Origin: Dillenia suffruticosa
Lineage: Eukaryota; Streptophyta; Magnoliopsida; Dilleniales; Dilleniaceae
Length of the DNA: 64,000 nucleotides
Direction of reading: 5' to 3'
NCBI GenBank assembly: GCA_033439265.1
Contig: JAVTVX010000017.1
Coordinates: 8,082,001 to 8,146,000 of the forward strand
Positions 1 through 10,500 of the stretch are shown here, piece after piece. Each line of letters starts with the position of its first letter. Position 1 is the stretch's first letter. Made by a program: the position numbers and the translations under genes. The notes below the pieces were generated by a model that ran no database searches, was not told the origin of the DNA, and was given only the letters and a program-made list of their open reading frames with translations.

Positions 1-97
1 ATACGTGCCAAGCCAAGCAGAGTTCTACATTGTATTGTGAGCTAAAGTGATCTTATGTTGCTCGATTGTGATTAATAAAAATAATGATCTTTTTTAG

Positions 98-625
98 GGT
101 TCTTGAGTCGGCAATTTATGATACGTTGCTCCAAGAAACTGGCTCGAGCTCAAACATAAACCCTAGCAACATGGAAGAATGCCACGTCACTAACATGGTT
201 AACCAAAACTTTCCGACATGGCAGCAAGATTATTCATCGACACTTCACTCTTCTCTCCTGCCACCTCTTATGTTCCCCCAAGTACAGGTATTCTACTTCG
301 TAGCTCCTCAATGCCATTTGGGCCTTTTGGCCCATATAATTGGTCTGACCCAATCCTATGTTCCCCCAAGTACAGGTATTCTACTTCGTAGCTCCTCAAC
401 GCCATTTGGGCTTTTTGGCCCATATAAATTGGTCTGACCCAATTTGAGAATATAACTTATGATCCCCTTTGCTTTCTTTTGTTCTTCTGGCAGGGTATGA
501 TGAACCAGGACACGCAAGATATGACACCCCACAAGCCAGTCCCAAGCCCAACGAGTTGCTCGTATGCGACCACAACTCAAGCTGAAAATTATGATGGTAT
601 AGTCCCTCAACATAATGTCCAATAA
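98..625 (+). CDS. 3' end of an unidentified nuclear gene (last two exons)
   Basis: Two exons are readable. The first runs 98-287, after a T-rich tract ending in AG at 96-97, and ends CAG before GT at 288. The second runs 494-625, after ttctggcag, and ends with TAA at 623-625. The join is phase 0. The exons encode about 107 residues rich in Ser, Gln, Asn, Pro and Met, with no domain I recognise; this composition is typical of the C-terminal tail of a transcription factor, but that is inference. The gene starts left of the window. An 88-bp tandem duplication (269-356 and 357-445) covers the end of the first exon and the start of the intron, so a second identical donor lies at 376. Using it would add 88 nt and shift the frame. 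I recall a MADS-box gene (AGL66) beside SULTR2;2 in Arabidopsis, but I cannot match these residues to it. Confidence 0.5.
269..445. repeat. 88-bp tandem duplication spanning a splice donor
   Basis: Two copies lie at 269-356 and 357-445. They differ by a few substitutions and one added A. Each holds the exon end, a gtattc donor and the start of the intron. Confidence 0.9.
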
Positions 626-1970
626 GTACTCTAACCAACATGTTGAAATTTCATATACATGTGATGTCGCGGAAATGGTTGGAGCTACTATGTCATATCA
701 TAGGAATGAATTGTGATAGAAAATGCATGTACATAAATCAACTGACTCTTGAAGATAGTCGTGTAGTGTATTCCTTCCATGTTTCTCCGAAGAGTACTAG
801 GAATAGGTAGCCTAGTTTTTGTGAGGTTGGTGTTCAATGCTAGTTAACTTGTAACTGATGCCCCTGATATATTTAGTTCATGTGGTTGGGCTGTGCTGCT
901 CAGCCACTTGCATATTGGGCTTTAAGCAATTGGGTTTGAGCGCACTTCCCTTTGAGCTGTGTCGGAGGTCAAGTCTGGACAATTATTCTTATTATTATTA
1001 TTTTGGTTGGGAAATGGAAAAAAAGAAACACAAGAAACCCACCGAAGCATACAACAAGTCTGGACAAGTATATACAAAATAATAATGAATACAAAATAAT
1101 AATATTATATACAAAATAATTTTTTGAAAAATAGTAATAGTGAGTACAGGTAATGAAGCCGTAGATGGTGAAAGTTGCATAAAATAGTATGAAATAATTT
1201 GCGATATATATTGAATAATTTACATAGAAATATAGTGCATATTAATATTTATACTAATTTAAATGCCATAATTTTAACACTCGTCTTCTATTTTCTTCAA
1301 CTATTTAGCCTACTACAGCTATCGTTTCACGTAAACAGGAAAATATTCGAAGGTATACAACGCTAAAATGGAAAAAAGGGAGAAGAAATAAAAATTTAGA
1401 GAAACTGATTTCCTCTTTGGATTCCTCTCCAACATCTCAAAATTTCTTTCTTCATTCAAGAATTTGTCTTTGTTCGATTCACCTGGGTCTATTTGAACCT
1501 ACAAAAATCATCATCATGTGCTAATATGAATATTTTATGCCTAGCACTTGTGTCTTTCTTACAATTTGGTCTTTCCCATGCGTCTCGCTTCTCTAATATA
1601 TCATTTATTTGTAGATTACATTTATAGTAATCTTTTTTAATAAAATCTCATATATGATTTCATTTACCCATTTAATATGTCATATAATTTTTATGTCAAT
1701 TGTTTTATTTCTAGAAAAAATGGCTTCTTATGATTTAAGGCAACCCTTTTAAATGCTTTCAAATTAATTTTGATAACCCCCACTAGCATTCTGCAGAATT
1801 ACAGCATTAATTGATCTTGTTACTACAAGGAGCCCAATCTTGAACGGCGATTATTTATCTATGTATTTATTTTGGTGCAAAACAGCGATTAATGATGGGC
1901 TATGGGTTTGCCATCCTGAAGGTCTCATATTGTTGTCTCATTTTCTATTGGGCCTGATGGAAGCCCGCAC
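626..1970. other. Intergenic, AT-rich, no gene seen
   Basis: This is probable 3' UTR and intergenic sequence after the TAA at 623-625. It is AT-rich, with a short ATT/AAT-rich stretch near 980-1,130. Reading frames are short and none looks coding. Confidence 0.6.
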
Positions 1971-3970
1971 TTTTTTTTTTTTTTTTTTTGTTGAGATGAG
2001 TGAGAAGAAACACAAAACAAAGGAGACAAAGGGATCACCCAGCAGGGTGAGATCTGAACTTAAATATTTTCTTGATTCCACAGGCAGCATCATGGAGGAG
2101 GAGCTCAGTCATTCCTATTGGGGGAGAGTCCCTTTCATGCACACCCGGCTCCGCATCTTGACCTAACTCCGCCAGCTTGTTTGCGCATCGATTAGCTTCT
2201 CTGAAAATATGACTGATTCGACTCAAACCAAGAGTAAACAAGGCTTCCTTCCTTGCATTCTGAAATCAAAATTTTCCAGGGGTGGTGCTCGCCCACTCCT
2301 TCGTTAATAGCATTGACAACCCGAAGAGAGTCACTTTCGATAAGGAGGGGGAGTAAATTCCTTCTTCTAGCAATGGACAAGCCCTCCTTCCATAACTCAG
2401 CCATCTCTCCTTGGGCAGCACCAATATTCATCCAAAAACCCATTAGCCAATTCCCAGCACTATCTCTGAAAACTCCTCCCGCGCTAGCCTTCCCTCCATT
2501 CAATCTTGCAGCTCCATCCACATTCAACTTAATTATGCCATTTGGAGGTTTCTTCCAACTAATGAGAAACTCTTCCTTTCCTCTGTTGTGCTCTTTCGTT
2601 AGGCTGCCCCCTCCACTTATCCAACTTAAAGCTCTGTTAATAACTGTAATAGGCGGCTCCATTTTCTTCTGGTGCACCCAGTTGCACCTGTTTTTCCAAA
2701 TGCACCACACCATGATCATAAAGGTCCTCTCTTCCTCCTCTAGATTCAGGTTGTACTTCTTCTTAATCCCATTCAGCAGCCAGTTGAAAGCATTATCACT
2801 CCAAAAGTTGCTCTTCTGCTCCAATCTCTGAACCATTCTAATCTAGGTCCTTCTCGCATGCCTGCAGTCTTTGAGAGCATGCTCTATCGACTCCTCTTCC
2901 TCCTTACAGATGGCACAGGTTCCTTCGCAGGTAATGCCTCTTCTTTTGAGCTCTACGTTGGTTAAAATTCTTCCCCAGGCCGCCTTCCAAATAAAGACCT
3001 TCACTCTCTCAGGACACTTCTTCCACACCCAATTCCAATTAGCAGGAGCTATAAGGTGGGGAATAGAGCGACTTTTCTGCAACCAGTAGGCCGAAGCTAC
3101 TGAGAACTCACCCTCAGTGTTATCCCTCCAAACTTGAGTGTCCTCGTTATTTCTGTTGCTAGGAATCATCAGCCCTCTAATTTCCTCCGCCTTTTCCCTA
3201 GGAAGAACAGCTAGAAGCTCATCATATCTCCATCCACCCTCATCATTCCAAAAATGATTTGACTTTCACATTCGTATTGATGGACTGCCATTTCCTGTTC
3301 TCCACTTCAAACCTCTTCTAAGGCAATCTCTACTACTACAAATGCCTCTCCAAATAGCAGATGAACTTCCTCTTTTGCTATACTCCAACAGATTGACGCC
3401 TTTAAGATACTTTTGCTTCATAATTTTGATCCACAATGCCTCTTCCTTATCCTTCAGAAGCCGCCATCCCAACTTGGCCATCAAAGCTCTATTGTTCTCC
3501 GACATACACCTGATTCCTAGACCACCTGATCTCTTGCTTTCACAGACCCTATCCCATCTCACTAGGTGGATCTTTCGCTTGTCCTCATTGCTCCCCCAAA
3601 GGAAATCTCGATTCAGCTTATCAAGTCTCATACATATATGATCTGAAAGCCACGCTGACTGCATCGTGTAGAGAGGGATGGTTGCTGTAACTGATTAGAT
3701 CAAGGTTTTGCGACCTGCAGTACTGAGAAGTTTTACCTTCCAGGAGCTGAGCTTGGTCTTCACCTTCTCCACAACTTGGTTGTAGAAGTTCTTGTTGAGT
3801 TTACCATGCATAGAAGGCACTCCAAGGTAGCTACTCAGGTCCTCTGCCATGGTGAATTTACTGCAAGCAGCTAGGTACTCTTTGAGTTGCCGCAGAGCCC
3901 CAGGAGAGATCCACATTTTCGACTTGCTACACTTTTTCTTTATGCTAAATGGTTGATCCTTGATCAATCA
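1971..3970 (-). mobile_element. 5'-truncated L1-type LINE (RT C-terminus, zf-RVT, RNase H)
   Basis: In minus orientation the segment reads as the 3' half of a plant L1-type non-LTR retrotransposon. The C-terminal RT region (about 3,970-3,266) includes phrases such as DFLWGSNED and GGLGIRCMSENNRALMAK. A zf-RVT region with a C-x2-C-x4-H-type cluster follows (about 3,169-2,843). An RNase H domain with LNVDGAA and AEMAELWK comes next (about 2,836-2,192), then its C-terminal part with FREANRCANKLAELG (about 2,241-2,035). A T19 run at 1,971-1,989 is the poly(A) tail. The reading frame changes at least three times, between about 3,700 and 3,660, 3,265 and 3,170, and 2,240 and 2,190, so it is dead. 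The RT catalytic core is missing because of 5' truncation at about 3,970. I saw no clear target duplication. Confidence 0.88.
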
Positions 3971-4004
3971 ATAAATGGGAGACCTTCAAAAAAAAAAGAG
4001 GGAG

Positions 4005-4390
4005 GTGTTAGGGGAATTTTTGGTGGAGCAGTGAAATGCATAGAGATCGGAAAGAATACTAACGACGAAAGCACTCTGCTAGGCCGACACTAACATTGAA
4101 AGACAAAAGTCAGGGGAGCAAATGAGATTAGATAACTCAGTAGTCCTATCCGTAAACGATGGATATCAGACGTTGTGCGTATCGACCCAAACAGTGCTGT
4201 AACTAACGCGTTAAGTATCCCACTCGGAGAGTACGTTCGCAAGAATGAAATTCAAAGGAATTGATGAGGGTCCGCACAAATGGTGGAGCATGTGGTTTAA
4301 TTTAATGCAAAGCGAAGAATCTTAACAGGACTTGAAATATTGAGAATCCTCTTGAAAGAGAGGGGTGCCTTTTGGAATGCGGACACAGGT
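4005..4390 (+). pseudogene. Nuclear copy of plastid 16S rRNA gene fragment (NUPT)
   Basis: The stretch follows the central part of plastid 16S rRNA in sense orientation. It holds the tracts agagatcggaaagaa, gcgaaagcactctgct, gtaaacgatggat, ctaacgcgttaagtatccc, gagtacgttcgcaag, aaggaattga, gtggagcatgtggttta, atgcaaagcgaagaa and the end cggacacaggt. It corresponds to roughly positions 650-1,030 of a 16S gene. Compared with the plastid sequence I remember, it has scattered substitutions, many of C-to-T or G-to-A type, consistent with an old insert decaying after methylation. It starts soon after an A-rich run (about 3,988-3,998) and stops abruptly at about 4,390, before a TC-rich microsatellite. 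A mitochondrial or bacterial source is less likely because the anchor tracts match plastid 16S, but I could not align it. It is not a working rRNA gene. Confidence 0.9.
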
Positions 4391-4394
4391 TAGC

Positions 4395-5215
4395 TTATTG
4401 GCCTGATCACACACACACTCTATCTCTCTCTCTTTCTCTCTCAGTAGGAAATCGGGATGAAAGAACAAACAAAACAAACCAAGGACCTGAACCACTACCC
4501 TCCTAAACAACCAGCCCTCCCGCTGGTTTTCCTACTCAACTCAGCCCCTTCTTTGTCTTCCTTCAGCAGCCGTAATAAGGATCTAGGATCGACCTCCAAC
4601 ATATACCTTCAGGGCCATTCTTCCCCAATTCAGCTAGATGATCACCACACCTATTGGCTTCTCTTAAAACATGCTTGACTTCAATGACTCCCAGCTCTCT
4701 TAGCAGATGCTTAGACTCCATTAAAGCATGCAGCAGAGGGTGCATGTCCTTAACGTCCTGCTTCAACATCTGAGTTAACGTAACACAGTCCACTTCCACT
4801 TCTACATTAGACAACCCCAGCTTCATGGCAAGCCAGAGACCTTCCCCCAAAGCCCAAACCTCTGCTGTCAGAACTTCAGCTCTTCCAATGTTCAGCATAT
4901 AACCTGCACCCCACTTCCCTTCCTCCTCTCAAAATTCCACCTCCACTAGCTTTACTTGATCTAAGATCCACAGCCTTATCTGCATTAAGTTTTAACTTCC
5001 CGCTGTCAAGGGAGTTCCATTTGACTTTAACCGTGGAAGGCATCTTAACCTGCTGACTCTCCTTCTGAGCCTCTCTGTAATGCCTTAAACTTTTTAGCCA
5101 GGTCTGCTGTCACAAAAGGAGGGATCCTATCCCCTTCCATAGCCATCTTGCACCTTCTTTTCCAAATAAACCAGATGACAGCTACAAAGATCCCCCTGCT
5201 AGAACGTTCCTTGCT
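4395..5215 (-). mobile_element. Second L1-type LINE 3' fragment (RNase H)
   Basis: Minus-strand reading gives another RVT_3/RNase H-like domain, distinct in sequence from the one at 2.2-2.8 kb. About 4,898-4,563 includes GRAEVLTAEVWALGEGLWLA and VLREANRCGDHLAELGK. Upstream, to about 5,215, shifted frames still show the linker WFIWKRRCKMAMEG and the RNase H start LKLNAD. The fragment is 5'-truncated at about 5,215. Its 3' part runs into a TC-rich tract at about 4,420-4,441 beside the plastid 16S piece. It has at least one frameshift and is not active. Confidence 0.8.
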
Positions 5216-6897
5216 GTATTTACGAATTTAATTTTATTTTCTATAGTATTGTATTGTAGGAAGAGTTTAAGGAAGCAAGTTTTACGTGTTCATCAAATAT
5301 TAGTAAGTATATATATATGTATATATATTCTATGTGGATCAGATATAGAGGTGCGATGGATTTAAATATCAAAGGCCAAGTAAGGACAATATTTTATATA
5401 TATATTATTTTTTTTTCCTTCCACGGGAGTGTAGGTTGATATTGCTATTAATGGCATCTATGTGTACGTTGATTGTTGCTTCACCTTATGCAGAAAAACC
5501 CCTGCATGGAAAATGGAGCTTCTACTCCTACCCAGAGGTAGTTAATAATGCATTTCTCCAAACAGTCAAATGCCAGTCATGGGCATTTTTCTCCAAAAAG
5601 GTAGTTTAATAATGCATTTCTCATCATGGATAATTGCAAATAAATAAAACAAGTAAATGTAGAGTAAAATAATGAAAATTTATTAACCAAAATTCTTGTA
5701 TTTGTATAACAGTTCACAGAGTTTTTACCCTACAAACAGGACTCATCACCAAATTCCAGTAAACTATGTTATTGCTTCAATCCTTCTTGTTAATTATATT
5801 TTTCAACCTTTTTTTTTTGGCTTTTAAACATGGATTATTCCGCAATATTTTTTTTCCCTCTTGGCATTGAATGATGCAGAGGAGGAATAGGAATATGATG
5901 AGGCAAGATGCCACCGTACAGGGCAAACAGTGTGGGGGGGGGGCAAATTGGTTTGCTGGGAACTACATGGTATTGGTCTTCAAGGGAACAGACTATGGTT
6001 ATTGGTAAGCACCTCAGCAAATACTAAAACTACATTATTGTTATTTTCTGTTTAAATTTGAGATTAATTTTTCTTCTTTCTGTTTTTGTCTAAGTAATTT
6101 ATGTAATATGGATTTTTTTTTTGGTTGCAGGCAAACAAAAATTCCTTGAAAACCCCAACAATCAAGGTTTAAATATATATATATAATTGGGGAAAGAGTA
6201 CTCTTGAAGGCTAATTATAGTAAATTAGCTCTATCCTTAGATTACCTATATGCTAAAAAATGTGATGCTTTTGATTGATCTGGAGCTAAAATTAAAAAGA
6301 AAAAGGGGCAAATTGTCCTGCCTTCAATCTCCTAATAGTAGCAACCCAAACCTTCTATAACCTCAAAAGGGCCGATTGTTTCATCTTTCACCGTAACAGG
6401 AACGGTTTGCCAAAAAAGAAAAAATATATATCTGTTAATGCATCAAATGTGACTCATAAGATGTTAATCGTATACATTGTCTCATTTACATTTATATCAT
6501 ATATATATATATATATATATGAACATTCATGTATTCTTATTCATCTACTCTTATCTCATACACAGTACTGAACCGTTGATAGTTTGTCTTATAATTAATA
6601 TACAGTAAATACTTTTTTTCTTTCCTGCACATCGCCTTGGCTTTACCAGTTAGCCATGAATAGAAATTAGATTTCCTAATTTTTTTTTCTTCTGCGCATT
6701 AGTTAGCATTATGACTCTGTATGACTTATGAAGAGAAATTAAATTTTCTAAATTTATATTAATTATTGTTTAAAATTTTTTATTGCTCAAGATAGTTTCA
6801 AATTTTTGTTTTAAAAATTATGCACGTCTTGACATTTCAATGGCAACGGACATAACCTTTTTTTTTTTTTTTTTTTAAAGGTGGGGCTTTAGGGGAA

Positions 6898-6934
<37 letters not shown>

Positions 6935-7130
6935 CAACTCAAGATCAATAACCATCTTGCTCTCACAGCAACGAAGGATCCACGTCTATCATGCATAAGC
7001 GCCACCAAGTCAACTAGAACATCACCAATGAGAACCAGATCGCGGGACTCCATGAAAAGATGAAATCAAATCAAAAAGAAGATTTTAAAGGCTTTTTTCT
7101 AACCAACCAAAAAGATGATGAGAGAAACCA
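5216..7130. other. AT-rich stretch with exon-like islands and simple repeats
   Basis: No confident gene. Three short islands are bounded by splice-like signals: 5,494-5,537 (ttatgcag before, gtagtt after), 5,879-6,003 (gatgcag before, gtaagc after; one open frame of about 41 codons with a G10 run inside) and one starting at 6,131 after ttgcag. I do not recognise the residues. Other contents are a TA microsatellite at 6,497-6,520, a T20 run near 6,859-6,878 followed by an A-run at about 6,902-6,930 that could form a snapback, and a partly repeated phrase (gtttaataatgcatttctc-like) near 5,540 and 5,605. Confidence 0.4.
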
Positions 7131-7430
7131 AATCTAGTGACTGCTTCTTTAAGGAGGAACTCTAAGCTTTCAAGACCTGCTTCGAGAACTTACCCCCCCC
7201 CCTTTCCACCCCGTTGTCCCAAAAATTCTCCTTCATTCTCTTCTTGTTTTTTCCATCAGATTCAAGCATTAAGGGAAGCCCGTGATCGAACCCAACAAAC
7301 GGCTAAACAAAAACATCCACAGCAAGGGCCGCAATTATATGGTCCTATGTGCTAATGACTAATAGTTAAAACAAAATATCAACTTTAGAGTGCTATGCTC
7401 AATATTTAGTCACCATGAAAAGGCCTCAGG

Positions 7431-7572
7431 ATGAAAAGCTCCCTGCCATTCATCCGCACTCTTCCTGCCACAATATCAGCTTGAGGCCTCAATATTGAGT
7501 GTTATCAAACACCCAAGGTTCATGAATGAAAAGCTCCCTGCCATTCATCTGCACTCTTCCTGCCACAATATC
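7431..7572. repeat. Partial duplication of the DFRP-like terminal coding exon in its 3' UTR
   Basis: The 47-bp segments 7,431-7,477 and 7,526-7,572 are identical except for one base and are offset by 95 bp. The second lies inside the coding part of the last exon and encodes the AEDIVAGRVQMNGRELF region. The first lies just past the stop codon on the minus strand. Confidence 0.88.
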
Positions 7573-10500
7573 TTCAGCTCGTTTTCTCGCGGCTTCTGCT
7601 TTTCTTTCTGAAGCATCAGCATCCTACCAAAAAAATAAGCACCAAGAACGATCACAAGTTCCATGAGATTAATTAGTAAAGAACCAACTCTGGTTTACAT
7701 AATTATTTCAACGGGGCAGTTATTGAGGGCAGTTTGGAATCAACAATGATTTTATAATACACAACAATAACAACATGAGACTTAATCATAAATTTTGGAC
7801 TCAACCGTTTAAAAAACAAATATAGGAAAAAGAAAAAAAAAACATAAAATTAAAGTTTGAAAGTAAAAATAGAGAAAATAATACTAAATTTTTTTTTTAA
7901 AAAAAATGAAAAATAAAAAAAGATAAATAAAAATAAACTATTCACAAAAACTTTAAATAATAAGATAGATGATTTAACTGTTTTGGATTCTCCTACGCCA
8001 CTTATTTCTATCTAAAGTCATAGTCTCAACTAAATCTTGACACTCATATTTTTACAAATTACTTGTATCAATATTTTCAACTATTTATCCAGACGTTTCA
8101 TTGAGTCTTTTATATCTGAGGTCGTACTTCTCCTAATTGGTGTGTCTTTAGATGTTCGTTGCACATGTTCACATCACCTTAAACGATATTCTCACATTTT
8201 ATTCATAATTGAACTCACTTTTAACTTGATACGTATTTCTTTTCCCTTCAAATGGATCTAAAACCCTAGAGTACATCTTTTTATTATAGACATGAATGTT
8301 TTTCTATTTACTGTCGGAAAAAATTTCCTATTTTTTTCGTAAATTTAATACTAATCCAATATTAAATAATAAAAAACTGAAAATCTCTTTCTTACGCCTC
8401 TTCCCCACTCACATTGCACCCACATTGTCCCGATTGTTGGAACAAAACTATTGAACGCATCAATATGTAAATATTTAGTACATAAAACCACGATTTGATA
8501 GATATATATCGAAATCTTTTTTTTTATATTTCTTATATCTTATATCTTACTTATATCTTTATCTTATTTATAAATAGAAAGTTTATAAAAAGAAGTTTAT
8601 AAATAGAAGTTTATAATTATAATTATAATTATATTACATTCACCAGAATATCCTCATTTAGTGACAACCATTTTATACTCTTGTTGTTCTTTAACGGTCC
8701 AACATTCGATGGCATACAATAATACAGATCTTACAACAGTTCTATAAAACTTTCCCTTCAACTGCAATGGTATCGTGCGATCGTAAAAAATTCCATATGC
8801 ATTTCTCTATTTCATCCGACCTGCTTGGATTATATAATTCATATCTCCATCTATGTCGTCATCATTTTTTGAATGATGAATCTAAAATCTAAAACGTTCA
8901 CTTTTTGATACATCTTATCCTTATAATTTAATCATTTTATCATCATTCTAATGACTGTCACTAAACGTACATATCATATATTCAGTTTTTTATTATTCAA
9001 TCTAAATCCTCTGAATTCTAATATGTCTCTCCATAGCTCTAATTTAATACTAAAACTCTCTTCAGTTTCATCAATCAACATTGTATCATTTGCAAAATGC
9101 ATATACCATAATATTTCATTTTGAATACTCTTTGTGATTTCATCTATTACTATTACAAAAAAGAACGTATCTAATGCCGAATCTTGGTGAAGTCCAATGT
9201 GAATTGGGAAGCTATCACTTAAATCTCCACAGGTTCTTACATTGATAACACCTCCCTCATATATATATCTTTGATAAAATTAATGTATTTTAAGGAGATC
9301 CCCCATACAATGATTTCATACTCTTTTATATGTGTATATAAAAAATATATAATACATATACACATACATATACATAAACATATATACATATACATTTATA
9401 TATCTAAGCTAAATTTGAGTGTAAAGGCATAGTTACAAATAATTTCATTACAGAAGGTAAATTCAGCAAGCTACATGATGGTAGCATATTGGAATACAGC
9501 TATCCTATCACTATACATTCCAAGTCAAGGTCAGAGAAAATGAATTCGACGAATTAAATTTTCAAGAACAACTCAAATGCAAATGAAATAATTTCATTCC
9601 AACCCTTAAAGACCTCATATTTCTGTCCCTCCAGACCAACCAACACATTGCTAAAGATATAAAGTAGACAATTTTCATCCTTAGTTGTACGACATGTCAA
9701 ACCAGTCCCTGCCCTCAACTCACTGTGCAAATTCTTAACAAGCACCAGAGGATATGGAACAGAGAAAAACCAGCAGAAGCAATACCTGAAGATCTTTCTC
9801 ACAAAAGGAAGATTGTTCCCTTCTATGGAGGTCATCTTGCACTGGAATCCCCTCTAAACTGCCGATCAAGAACAAGAAGGCAAGCAGCCAAAGCGTTCCA
9901 AGTTTTTGACAAGAACTGTCACTCCTAACCAAAGCAACCTCTCCACAAATCACCAACTAGGAACCATTGAACACAAGAATCCCTGCTTTCATCTCTTGTG
10001 CTTGGTCAAGTCTGACCATCCTAAGGCACCAACAACCCCATACAAGAGCTTGAAAAAGAAAAGAACTCCCCGATACTCAATTATGTCCATGTCTTACAAA
10101 CTCTACATTACCTTGAATCCCATTTCATTAAATCGCAAAACTCACCAAAGCCTCTTTATTCCTCACTACAACAAACAGGTTAAGAAAAAGGACCTTTCAA
10201 GCTATATAGGGCCACAGTGTAAATAATTCCACAAGGAAACTTTTGCTCCATCCCCACCTCAGCTCTTTGAGATCTGGTCCTTGCGCCATTCCCAATATCC
10301 TTCCATAATGCTACTACACAAGAACAATGCACATTCTTAGTCACCATCCACTGTTTTCTGCACCATATTTAACACTAGTCAGGTCCATTCTAAACAGCTC
10401 CCTCTCCCTATAAATATTCATAGTGACTTTGCCAATTAGGTTTACTAAACTCGGCTAAACATCTAATCTTTAAATCTGAAAAAATAGCCGCTTCACCACC

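Noticed and set aside
4005-4390. Functional rRNA gene
   Set aside because: Only a central fragment of 16S is present, with many changes in conserved tracts and no other rRNA or tRNA genes around it.
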